Source: Ferruginibacter sp. (GTDB lineage: Bacteria; Bacteroidota; Bacteroidia; Chitinophagales; Chitinophagaceae). Taken from it: 39,462 bases of DNA. Positions 18,684 to 26,437 of this stretch are shown piece after piece. The stretch lies in contig NZ_JACMOO010000275.1 in NCBI RefSeq assembly GCF_014377975.1, positions 1-39,462 on the forward strand, read 5' to 3'. Under the pieces are notes generated by a model, which was not told the origin of the DNA, searched no databases, and saw nothing but the letters and a program-made list of their open reading frames with translations. Position 1 is the stretch's first letter, and each line of letters begins with the position of its first letter. The translations under genes were made by a program, and so were the position numbers.

Positions 18684-19177
18684 ACTAAATATTAAATAAA
18701 ATTAAAAATAGAAGGTTTTATTAAATAAGAAAATATACATGTACAGCTCTTGTAAATTCTTTGCTAAATTATTTTTACTTATAATTATTGCTTAACCATT
18801 TTTTGAAACAATCTGCTACCGACTATAAAAAATAACAATTTATAAACATTGGTAAAGTTGATAAATCATATTAAAAATTCACGCTTCTATTTTAACGGTT
18901 GCTGACAGAATATTAACATGCATAGCTTTAATTACAGTCTTATTTTTTTTGTATACTCTTTTATATTTTGGCACATCTTACTTTTTTATTTTTCAAAATA
19001 AGAGTCGCATTTTTTTTGCGATGGTATTCCATCCACACCTGGGCCTGCCCAAAAAACGAAACCAGTTCTTTGTAATCGTGAGGAAAATTCGACTCTATTT
19101 ATCTGCGGTATTTTTTTTTAAGATATTTTACTTTTGAGCTGTTAACTTAGAAATTATTAATTACTAATTATTAATTA
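18684..19177. other. Sialidase-like/GH20 intergenic region
   Basis: 494 bp, very AT-rich, without a supportable gene. A 62-codon plus-strand frame at 18949-19137 is low complexity (mostly Phe, Lys, Arg) and rejected. An AT-rich dyad at 19145-19190 overlaps the end of the upstream gene. No perfect -7 box was found for the GH20 gene. Confidence 0.4.
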
Positions 19178-19190
19178 TTAATTTCTAAGT
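19145..19190. repeat. AT-rich inverted repeat overlapping a stop codon
   Basis: ACTTAGAAATTA (19145-19156) is perfectly complementary to TAATTTCTAAGT (19179-19190). The spacer consists of ATTAATT-type simple repeats. The right arm includes the stop codon of the sialidase-like gene. No T-run follows on the minus strand, so terminator function is uncertain. Confidence 0.45.
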
Positions 19191-20236
19191 AGTTTCTCAT
19201 CCTTCTTCTTTTCTTCCAACACAACATGCTTAATATTTTTCCGGTTATAGGTATAGGTAATGTGTACTTTTCCATCACTTGTTTCAATAACTGCAGGATA
19301 GCTAAACTCTTCGCTGGTGCCGTTTTCAAGCACTACTACGTCTTTCCATACTGTGCCATCTTTTGATACTGCCACATTCAGTTTTTGACGGCCATTTGCC
19401 CAATCTTTGCCTTTTACTGTTGGATTGTATACCAGCAGTTGCCATCCGTTTTTTAAAGTAACTGCATCAATTCCGGAGTTAGGATTTGGCAATTGCGTGG
19501 TTGAAAGTTTACTCCAGGTTTTACCCTCATCTTCTGACCAGGCCTGTACTATTTTGTCCTGATCACTTCTGCAAAGAATTTGTATCCGTTTATCTGGATA
19601 CGCTAAAACAGCAGGCTGAATCACTTTAAATTTACTGCCGGTATCAACAGGAATTAATTGCCAGGTGTTACCCGTATCTGTGGATTTCTCCATGTACACT
19701 TTCCACACATTATTTTCTTCTTTACTGGAAGAAGAAAGTACAGAACCATCCCACAACTGAACCGGTTTATTTTTTATCGGACCCAAAATTCCGTCAGGAA
19801 GTTTTTGTGGCATACCCCATGTTTTTCCATTGTCCATGGATGTTTTAAACATACCCCACCATTGAGCCGGCGTTGGACCAACTTTGTAAAACAAAAAAAA
19901 TTTTTCCCCGCTGGTTTTAAATAAAACCGGATTCCAGCAAGGATATCTCAGCGCATCATTTACAATTCCATCGGCAATGTTAACCGGAAAATTCCATTGA
20001 TTATTTTGTTGGGTGGCTTGCCAGATAGTCACGTCTTTTTCGCCTTCCCCGGTACCTCCAAAAAAAGTTACCATCAACTTACCCGGTAAAATTTCCACGA
20101 TACTGGATGCATGGCATTCTTTAAAAGGTGCGTTGGAAATCACCAACTCTTCACTTACTTTTTTCCAGGATGGCTGGGCAGCAGCAGTTAAAAAAATAGT
20201 AATAAAAAAAATGACTGTAAAAATATATCTCATCAT
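19178..20236 (-). CDS. Sialidase-fold (BNR/Asp-box) exported protein, predicted exo-glycosidase
   Basis: A 352-residue exported protein (signal peptide MMRYIFTVIFFITIFLTAAAQ). Asp-box motifs mark a six-bladed sialidase propeller: SMDNGKTWG at about 133, STDTGNTWQ at 185, SEDEGKTWS at 234, and a weaker SKDGTVWK near 288. RYPCWNPVLFK, FFLFYKVGPTPAQWWG and SYPAVIETSDGKVHITYTYNRKNIKH match the COG4692/BNR_2 'predicted neuraminidase' group. The FRIP arginine motif of true GH33 sialidases is absent, so sialic acid as substrate is doubtful; related folds act on other acidic or deoxy sugars. It sits between the ROK regulator and GH20 and probably trims the same glycan. A second Met at codon 2 is an alternative start. 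Confidence 0.8.
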   Translation of the reverse strand: MMRYIFTVIFFITIFLTAAAQPSWKKVSEELVISNAPFKECHASSIVEILPGKLMVTFFGGTGEGEKDVTIWQATQQNNQWNFPVNIADGIVNDALRYPCWNPVLFKTSGEKFFLFYKVGPTPAQWWGMFKTSMDNGKTWGMPQKLPDGILGPIKNKPVQLWDGSVLSSSSKEENNVWKVYMEKSTDTGNTWQLIPVDTGSKFKVIQPAVLAYPDKRIQILCRSDQDKIVQAWSEDEGKTWSKLSTTQLPNPNSGIDAVTLKNGWQLLVYNPTVKGKDWANGRQKLNVAVSKDGTVWKDVVVLENGTSEEFSYPAVIETSDGKVHITYTYNRKNIKHVVLEEKKKDEKLLRN

Positions 20237-20262
20237 GTAAAATTTAAAAGTTGAAAGACTGG

Positions 20263-21486
20263 TTAGTTTAAAATATTTTCCCGTTCATGCTTTTTTATTT
20301 TAACAGCATTACCTCCGCTTTCTGAATCATAATTTTCCATAACCAGTGCGGCAGCTCCAATCAATTCAGCATCCGCACCTAATTCACTAATTTTTATACT
20401 GGTATATTCCGACAAACTTGGGATACAATATTCATTAATGGCCTGCTGTAAAGGCGTTAACAAAATTTTACCCGCAGCAGCACCCCTGCCGGTAAGTATT
20501 ACAAATTCAGGATTTAAAAGATGAATTAAAAGGGCTATGCCCATACCTATTTTAAAACCGCTGTACGATAAAATCTCAATAGCAAACTGGTCGCCTTCCT
20601 GTGCTGCCTTAATAATATCGTTGCAAGCCTGCTCAATGTCATCCACATTCAGTTCTTTCAGCTTTGTAACTTGTCCGTTCCGCACACCTTCCATTGCTTT
20701 TTCTACCACAACCAGCAGGGATGCTTCCGTTTCAAGACAACCGCTTTTGCCGCATACGCATAATTTATCGTTGGATGAAAGCGGCACATGACTAAACTCA
20801 CCGGCAAAACCATTGATGCCACGGTAGAGTTCGCTGTTTAAAATAATGCCTAAACCAATACCCCATCCAACATTAACAACCATGGCACTTTTAGTATTAA
20901 AACCACTTCCAAACTTTAGTTCAGCCAAAGCCATTATGCTTGAATCATTGTCAATAAATACCGGTATTTTTAGTTTCTCTTTTATATACTCTGCAATACT
21001 CTTTCCTTCAGAAAATAAATACGAATGGTTTAGGCCTCTTTTCACATCTATAAATCCCGGCATTCCTATTCCTGCACCGGCAAATTTGCTTCTGAGAATA
21101 CCCGAATTTTCTACCAGTTCTTCCACTTTTTCTACTAAAATGTTCAGTGCATTTTTATTATTTGATAACGGTAATTCCAGTTTTATCACGGTACCAACAA
21201 ACTCATTCTGCATATTCATAATGGCTATCCTGGTAACAAACTGATCCATTGCTACCGCAACTACATACAGGATATCTGGCTTTAATGCAAATAAAACCGG
21301 CTTACGCCCACCGGTAGATTTTGCATATCCCGTTTCCTCAACAATGCCTTCATCTACCAGCGAAAGCAACAATTGTGTCGCAACGGGAAGACTCTTTTCA
21401 ATTTGCAGACTTAACTCTGCACATGAAACTGCTTTTTTAAAATATACATTTTTTACAATTATTCTTTTATAGGCGTTTTTCTTCAT
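20263..21486 (-). CDS. ROK family (NagC/XylR-type) transcriptional regulator
   Basis: A 407-residue protein with an N-terminal winged-helix region (about 1-65: CAELSLQIEKSLPVATQLLLSLVDEGIVEETGYAKSTGGRKPVLFAL). A ROK sugar-binding/kinase-like domain follows: GAGIGMPGFID, FIDNDSSIMALAEL, NVGWGIGLGIILN, and a zinc site with H233 and C243/C245/C250 in the CVCGKSGCLE motif. The kinase phosphate motif DxGxT is replaced by MDQFVTR, so it is a regulator and not a sugar kinase. It is the first gene of the minus-strand run, 26 bp before the sialidase-like gene. A repressor relieved by a liberated sugar such as GlcNAc is plausible, but that ligand is inferred from context. Confidence 0.92.
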   Translation of the reverse strand: MKKNAYKRIIVKNVYFKKAVSCAELSLQIEKSLPVATQLLLSLVDEGIVEETGYAKSTGGRKPVLFALKPDILYVVAVAMDQFVTRIAIMNMQNEFVGTVIKLELPLSNNKNALNILVEKVEELVENSGILRSKFAGAGIGMPGFIDVKRGLNHSYLFSEGKSIAEYIKEKLKIPVFIDNDSSIMALAELKFGSGFNTKSAMVVNVGWGIGLGIILNSELYRGINGFAGEFSHVPLSSNDKLCVCGKSGCLETEASLLVVVEKAMEGVRNGQVTKLKELNVDDIEQACNDIIKAAQEGDQFAIEILSYSGFKIGMGIALLIHLLNPEFVILTGRGAAAGKILLTPLQQAINEYCIPSLSEYTSIKISELGADAELIGAAALVMENYDSESGGNAVKIKKHERENILN

Positions 21487-21588
21487 TGTTTTTTTAAAAT
21501 ATTAGAGTGTGTTGTTTAGTAATTTTTTCTTTAAAGTATTTTGTCTTTTAAAATAAAGATAGATACTTTAATAAATATTTTAAAATGT

Positions 21589-21622
21589 TTTGTTACTTAT
21601 TTAATAACAATCGATATATTTG
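21589..21622 (+). promoter_or_regulatory. Candidate Bacteroidetes promoter for the AraC gene
   Basis: TTTG (21589-21592), 22 bp, then TATATTTG (21615-21622) fits the -33/-7 consensus. The start codon at 21778 would leave a leader of about 150 nt. It lies in the divergent ROK/AraC intergenic region. Confidence 0.45.
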
Positions 21623-21777
21623 GATAACCAGATAAAAAAATACCAGTTTGAATAAATAGTATTAATGGTAATTCGTCATACCAATTTTCGTTTTTGTTGC
21701 AAAAAATTAGAATAATCCATTTAGAAAAATTGATTGATCGCTGATGGTACAAGTTTTTCATCTACAAAATTTTTCAC

Positions 21778-22644
21778 ATGCGGGCGTTTAAAACAGAAAT
21801 ATCCAGTGCTTTGGATAGGGAGATTGCCATTATGGAAAGAAAGTTTCCTTATTTTGATTCCAGGTTTCACTACCATCCCGAACTTGAATTGATATATATA
21901 AAAAATGGTAAGGGCAAGCGGATTATTGGTGATAAACTGGATACTTTCAGCAGTGGTGATATTTTTTTTATCGGATCTGATTTACCACATGAAATAATTA
22001 ACGCGGAAGAATTTACCAAAGATTGTACAAGTGGATTATCACATGCCATTGTTGCCTATTTTAATAAAGATGTTTTTTCTAAAGGCTTTTATAATTTAAG
22101 GGAAAGCAGCAAAATAAATACGCTGATAAAAAAAGCAGGCAGAGGTATTAAAGTAACCGGTAATACCAATAAGGTTATAGCAAAAAAAATGGATGAACTG
22201 GTAACGAAAAAAGATTTTGAAAGGATTATCGGCTTAATAGAAATTTTACATTTTCTTTCTATTTCAGATGAGTTTGAATATTTTGTTTGTGAAGGCTATC
22301 AAGGAAAAATGACTGACAATACCTCCGACCGTTTGAGCAAAGTTTTTAATTACGTTAGTATAAATTATAACGAAGACATCACCCTGGAAGCCATAGCAAA
22401 AGTAGCCAACCTTACCCCGCCCGCTTTTTGCAGAATGTTTAAACAAAAAACTAAACTATGCTTCTTTTCTTACCTTAATGAAATCAGGATTTCCAATGCC
22501 TGTAAAATACTTACCGAAACTGGTTACAATGTTTCCGAAGTGGCGTTTAACTGCGGTTACAGAACGTTGAGCAACTTTAATAAATTCTTTAAGAAATCTA
22601 CGGGTCTGTCGCCCAAGGCTTACCGGGAGAAGGCGTTGGCCTGA
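21778..22644 (+). CDS. AraC family transcriptional regulator with cupin sensor domain
   Basis: A 288-residue regulator. The N-terminal cupin-type sensor has HYHPELELIYIKNGKGKRIIGDK (about 31-53), FSSGDIFFIGSDLPHEI and a metal- or ligand-site-like His pattern. Two helix-turn-helices occupy about 190-286: DITLEAIAKVANLTPPAFCRMFKQKT and YNVSEVAFNCGYRTLSNFNKFFKKSTGLSPKAYRE. The layout matches sugar-responsive regulators of Bacteroidota carbohydrate clusters. It is the only plus-strand gene between 7 and 30 kb, divergent from the ROK gene and convergent with the GH3 gene, so it could control either sugar unit. No specific ligand can be assigned. Confidence 0.92.
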   Translation: MRAFKTEISSALDREIAIMERKFPYFDSRFHYHPELELIYIKNGKGKRIIGDKLDTFSSGDIFFIGSDLPHEIINAEEFTKDCTSGLSHAIVAYFNKDVFSKGFYNLRESSKINTLIKKAGRGIKVTGNTNKVIAKKMDELVTKKDFERIIGLIEILHFLSISDEFEYFVCEGYQGKMTDNTSDRLSKVFNYVSINYNEDITLEAIAKVANLTPPAFCRMFKQKTKLCFFSYLNEIRISNACKILTETGYNVSEVAFNCGYRTLSNFNKFFKKSTGLSPKAYREKALA

Positions 22645-22749
22645 TCATAAAAATCAATCATTTAAAAAATAGCAAACGCACACAGAGGTTACACCTTTTA
22701 CTAAAGTTCATCGCTGCAAACAGTGTCACTGCCGCCGAAGAATGTGCGG

Positions 22750-22769
22750 GTAAATATATTGATATTTAC
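22750..22769. repeat. 8-bp inverted repeat at the GH3 3' end
   Basis: GTAAATAT (22750-22757), loop ATTG, ATATTTAC (22762-22769). It spans the GH3 stop codon in the convergent AraC/GH3 junction. It is AT-only and not clearly a terminator. Confidence 0.35.
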
Positions 22770-24925
22770 TTCACTGTAAAACTCTTCTTCAAAACAAAAT
22801 CTCCCGAATTTTTTCCGATACAAATTGTGTAGGTTCCCTTATATAATTTCCATTTATTTTCTTCCAGACTCCATTTTTGCAATTCACTCACGGGGATATT
22901 TATTACGGTTGCTGTTGAGTTGCCTTTTGTAACAGTTACTCTTTTAAAGGCTTTCAATTCTTTTAGCGGCATTCTTTGCAGTTTGGGATATTCAATGTAT
23001 GCCTGTACCACTTCATCACCATCAAAATTACCGCTATTGCCAACACCTATGGATAATCGAACTGTGTCTGTTATTTGGTAAACCAACTTTGGCTGCTGCA
23101 ACCATTTATAATTAAAACTGGTATAACTTAATCCATACCCAAAAGGATATTGAACCGGGCCATTAAAGTAGCGGTAGGTTCGGCCTTTCATGTTGTAACT
23201 GGCATAGTCCGGCAAATCATTCAGCGATTGGTAAAAGGTAATGGGCAAGCGGCCTGAAGGGGACAGGTTGCCAAACAAAATATCGGCAACGGCAGTACCT
23301 CCCTGCTCCCCTGGATACCAGGCTAACAGAATCGCATCTGCATACGAGGCAATGGCGGATATATCAACCGCACTGCCGGCATTCACAATCACTACAATTG
23401 GTTTTGAAGAAGCAGCCCTTAATTTTTTTAGAAAAGCAATATGTGCCTTCGGTAAACTCATGGTTGCCCTATCGCCCCCGGAAGCAGATAAAAAAGCATC
23501 CCCTTCTTCGCCTTCCAGCAGTGGTGTTAACCCAACTACCGCAATGGTAATATCGCTGTTTTGAGAAACCCAGATACCGCCAAAATGCGTTATATCGGCA
23601 TAGTCGCTACCCTGGTCGTACTGTTCCACTGTGGCTGGCCCGGCGGCTTTTGTAATGCCTTCTGCAATCGTTACGATATCACCACTCATGCCATGATAAT
23701 TACCTACCATTGCCTCCAGCGACGCCGCGTTGGCACCCGTCACCAAAATCGATTCGTACTTGTCTTTTGGCAGTGGCAATACGCCATTATTTTTCAGCAA
23801 TACCAGACTTTGCTGTGCTGCCTTTCTGGCCAATGCAACATGATACGCATTGTGTACACTGTCTGCCGCATACCGGCTATATGGGTTGCCCGAATCATCA
23901 TTATCAAACATACCCAGTTTCATTTGCGTGCGCAAGATACCGGTTAAAGCCACATCCACATTGGCCTCAGTTAATAAGTTCTGGTGTATTGCAGCCAATA
24001 CATCTTGCTGTAAAATATCGCCGCACTCCAGGTTGATGCCCGCTTTTATGGCTGCCGCCGCAACCGCTGTCTGGGTAGTAGTTACTCCGGGGATGTTGAC
24101 GATATCAGACAGTGCACCGCAATCCGTTACGATATGACCTTTAAAATGCCATTCATTTTTTACAATATCCGTAATCAATGTTTTGCCGGTACAGCAAGGC
24201 TCACCATTAACCCGGTTGTAAGCACACATGATTGCTTCCACATTGGCATCCACCAGTTTTTTAAATGCGTACAAGTAGGTTTCCCGGAGATCTTTTTCAT
24301 CTATCACCGCATTAAAATTATGCCGCAGGGCTTCGGGTCCGCTGTGCACTGCAAGGTGTTTTGCACAAGCTGCTACTTTTAAATAATTAGCATCGTTGCC
24401 CTGTAAACCATTTACATAAGCCGTGCCCATTTTTGAAGTCAGTAAAGGATCTTCGCCATACGTTTCCTGCCCCCTGCCCCAGCGTGGATCACGAAAGATA
24501 TTGATATTTGGCGACCAGAAAGTGAGCCCCATGTACCAAAGATGGCGGTTCATTTTTGCAGCAAGATTGTATTTGGCTCTTGCCTCTGTTGAAATAGCTG
24601 CCGCTTCTTCCTGCAACAATGCATCATTAAAAGTGGCGGCCAGGCCGATGGCCTGTGGAAATACCGTAGCCTCGCCTGCTCTTGCCAATCCATGCAGGGA
24701 TTCGTTCCACCAGTTATAGGCAGGTATTTTTAACCGGTTTACTGCCGGACTGCTATTGCCCAGCATTGCAATTTTTTCCGGTAACGTAAGCCTGTGCAAC
24801 AGGTCCCTGATTCTTTCTTCTCCTGGCGCTTTTTCGTTTCTGAATAATGGGATGACCTGCGCATTGGCAATGGTGCAACCTGCAATTATTATTGCAATAA
24901 TTATAAAAAAATTTATTTGCTTCAT
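22766..24925 (-). CDS. GH3 beta-glycosidase (beta-glucosidase / beta-xylosidase type), exported
   Basis: A 719-residue enzyme with the usual GH3 layout. The TIM barrel (about 35-340) carries YNWWNESLHGLARAGEATVFPQAIGLAATF, DPRWGRGQETYGEDP and KHLAVHSGPE; the nucleophile is D268 in HIVTDCGAL. The alpha/beta sandwich (about 380-600) has the probable acid/base Glu in LLEGEEGDAF. A fibronectin-III-like C-terminal domain completes it. NWWNESLHG and KHxAVHSGPE are typical of the xylosidase-like branch, but specificity is not decided by sequence. The N-terminus MKQINFFIIIAIIIAGCTIANAQ could be cut by signal peptidase I after ANA, or lipidated at C17 (IAGC). No PA14 insert is present. The gene follows the sugar permease by 75 bp. 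Confidence 0.92.
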   Translation of the reverse strand: MKQINFFIIIAIIIAGCTIANAQVIPLFRNEKAPGEERIRDLLHRLTLPEKIAMLGNSSPAVNRLKIPAYNWWNESLHGLARAGEATVFPQAIGLAATFNDALLQEEAAAISTEARAKYNLAAKMNRHLWYMGLTFWSPNINIFRDPRWGRGQETYGEDPLLTSKMGTAYVNGLQGNDANYLKVAACAKHLAVHSGPEALRHNFNAVIDEKDLRETYLYAFKKLVDANVEAIMCAYNRVNGEPCCTGKTLITDIVKNEWHFKGHIVTDCGALSDIVNIPGVTTTQTAVAAAAIKAGINLECGDILQQDVLAAIHQNLLTEANVDVALTGILRTQMKLGMFDNDDSGNPYSRYAADSVHNAYHVALARKAAQQSLVLLKNNGVLPLPKDKYESILVTGANAASLEAMVGNYHGMSGDIVTIAEGITKAAGPATVEQYDQGSDYADITHFGGIWVSQNSDITIAVVGLTPLLEGEEGDAFLSASGGDRATMSLPKAHIAFLKKLRAASSKPIVVIVNAGSAVDISAIASYADAILLAWYPGEQGGTAVADILFGNLSPSGRLPITFYQSLNDLPDYASYNMKGRTYRYFNGPVQYPFGYGLSYTSFNYKWLQQPKLVYQITDTVRLSIGVGNSGNFDGDEVVQAYIEYPKLQRMPLKELKAFKRVTVTKGNSTATVINIPVSELQKWSLEENKWKLYKGTYTICIGKNSGDFVLKKSFTVK

Positions 24926-25000
24926 GAAAAGAGGTTTGTAAAACTTTTGTTACTTCTGCTTCACTTTACTTTATCATACTGCTAAAAATTATGGTTGCTT

Positions 25001-26290
25001 TTATTTCCTGATCTTACTGCCAATGGTTGCATAATATAAAATAAACAGGTAAATGGGTATTAAGATAAAATAAGCATGTTGTGGATTTAATACGTCTGCC
25101 AGACGGCCGTAAATCAATGGAAGTATTGCTCCGCCTGCAATTGCCATGATTAAAAATGATGACCCTATTTTTGTAAAGCGGCCAAGGTCTGCAATTGCCA
25201 GCGGCCAGATTGCCGGCCACATTAAAGAATTTGCAAGACCCAGTAAAGCGATGAATAAAACAGAAGTATATCCTGATGTAAGGATAGCAATAATGGAAAA
25301 CACAACGCCAATTATTGCCGAAAACTTCAAGGCTGTACCTTGTTTAAGGTATTTTGGTATAGTAATGATCCCTACAATATATCCAGCAATCATAGCAACC
25401 AATGTACAGGTGGTAAAAAATTTAGCCGTAGACAATGGTATGCCCTGTGATGCGCCATAACTTATGATGGTGTCTCCTGCCAGTACTTCTGCACCCACAT
25501 ATAAAAATAAAGTGAGTACCCCCAGCATCAAATGCGGAAAATCAAATACACTTGTTTTATTGCTATTGGCCTTTGCCACTGCTTCATCTTCATGTTCTGT
25601 ATCAATTTCCGGAAGATGGGAAAAATTAATGGCTATCGCAAGAATTATCAGTACAACAATAATGCAGATGTAGGGAAGAATTACTCTTGATGCCAGTTCA
25701 TTTAATTGCACCGCTTTTTCGGCAGCAGGCATTGTTAGTAATTGTTGTTTTAAAACGTCTACATTTTTTAGCGTGATGGCACCTAATACAATCGGCGCAA
25801 TGGCGCCAGCCACCTTGTTACAAATGCCCATGATGCTGATTCTTTTTGCAGCACTTTCTCTTGGACCAAGGATGGTAATGTATGGATTGGATGCCGTTTG
25901 CAAAATGGCCAATCCTGTACCTTGTACAAATAAACCTAGTAGAAACAAACTGTAAGTTCTGGTCATTGCTGCCGGAATAAATATCAGTGCGCCAAATGCC
26001 ATAACACCTAAACCCACTGCCATACCACGTTTAAATCCAATTGCCTTTAAAACTCTGGCAGATGGAATGGCCATTACCAGGTAAGAAATATAAAATGCAA
26101 ATGCTACGAGATACGATTCAAAATTATTGAGCTCGCACGCAATTCTGAGGTAAGGAATCAACACGGAATTTAGCCAGGTAATAAAACCAAAAATAAAAAA
26201 CAGTGAACCAATGATAATGATCGGGCCATTACTTTTAGCCGGCGAAGTGAGGTTATTTGCAGGAACTTTCAGGATTGTTGTTGCAGCCAT
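25001..26290 (-). CDS. MFS sugar permease, FucP/GluP/NagP family (COG0738)
   Basis: A 429-residue inner-membrane transporter with 12 predicted helices. The motifs LFFIFGFITWLNSVLIPYLRIACELNNF, LQTASNPYITILGPRESAAKRISIMGICNKVAG and the late LANSLMWPAIWPLAI are diagnostic of the family. At the positions equivalent to E. coli FucP Asp46 and Glu135, both needed for fucose-proton symport, this protein has Ser (TWLNS) and Gln (ILQTA). It therefore looks closer to the hexose/N-acetylglucosamine type (GluP, NagP). It lies between GH29 fucosidase (147 bp upstream) and GH3 (75 bp downstream), all on the minus strand, and should import the released monosaccharides. The start at 26290 gives a normal cytoplasmic N-terminus. 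Confidence 0.9.
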   Translation of the reverse strand: MAATTILKVPANNLTSPAKSNGPIIIIGSLFFIFGFITWLNSVLIPYLRIACELNNFESYLVAFAFYISYLVMAIPSARVLKAIGFKRGMAVGLGVMAFGALIFIPAAMTRTYSLFLLGLFVQGTGLAILQTASNPYITILGPRESAAKRISIMGICNKVAGAIAPIVLGAITLKNVDVLKQQLLTMPAAEKAVQLNELASRVILPYICIIVVLIILAIAINFSHLPEIDTEHEDEAVAKANSNKTSVFDFPHLMLGVLTLFLYVGAEVLAGDTIISYGASQGIPLSTAKFFTTCTLVAMIAGYIVGIITIPKYLKQGTALKFSAIIGVVFSIIAILTSGYTSVLFIALLGLANSLMWPAIWPLAIADLGRFTKIGSSFLIMAIAGGAILPLIYGRLADVLNPQHAYFILIPIYLFILYYATIGSKIRK

Positions 26291-26437
26291 TTTTGGTGTT
26301 TAAGTGTTCAGTAATAAAATTAGAGTAAAAATGTTTTCAAAATGACAGGAAAAAAGTACCCGTTAAAGATAGGAAAGCTTCACGGATGTTTTGATGGCAA
26401 ACGCTTGTTTTATTTTTTGTTATTGAATGGTGCCGGG

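Noticed and set aside
18949-19137. 62-codon plus-strand frame
   Set aside because: Low-complexity Phe/Lys/Arg content from poly-T stretches; no support as a gene.
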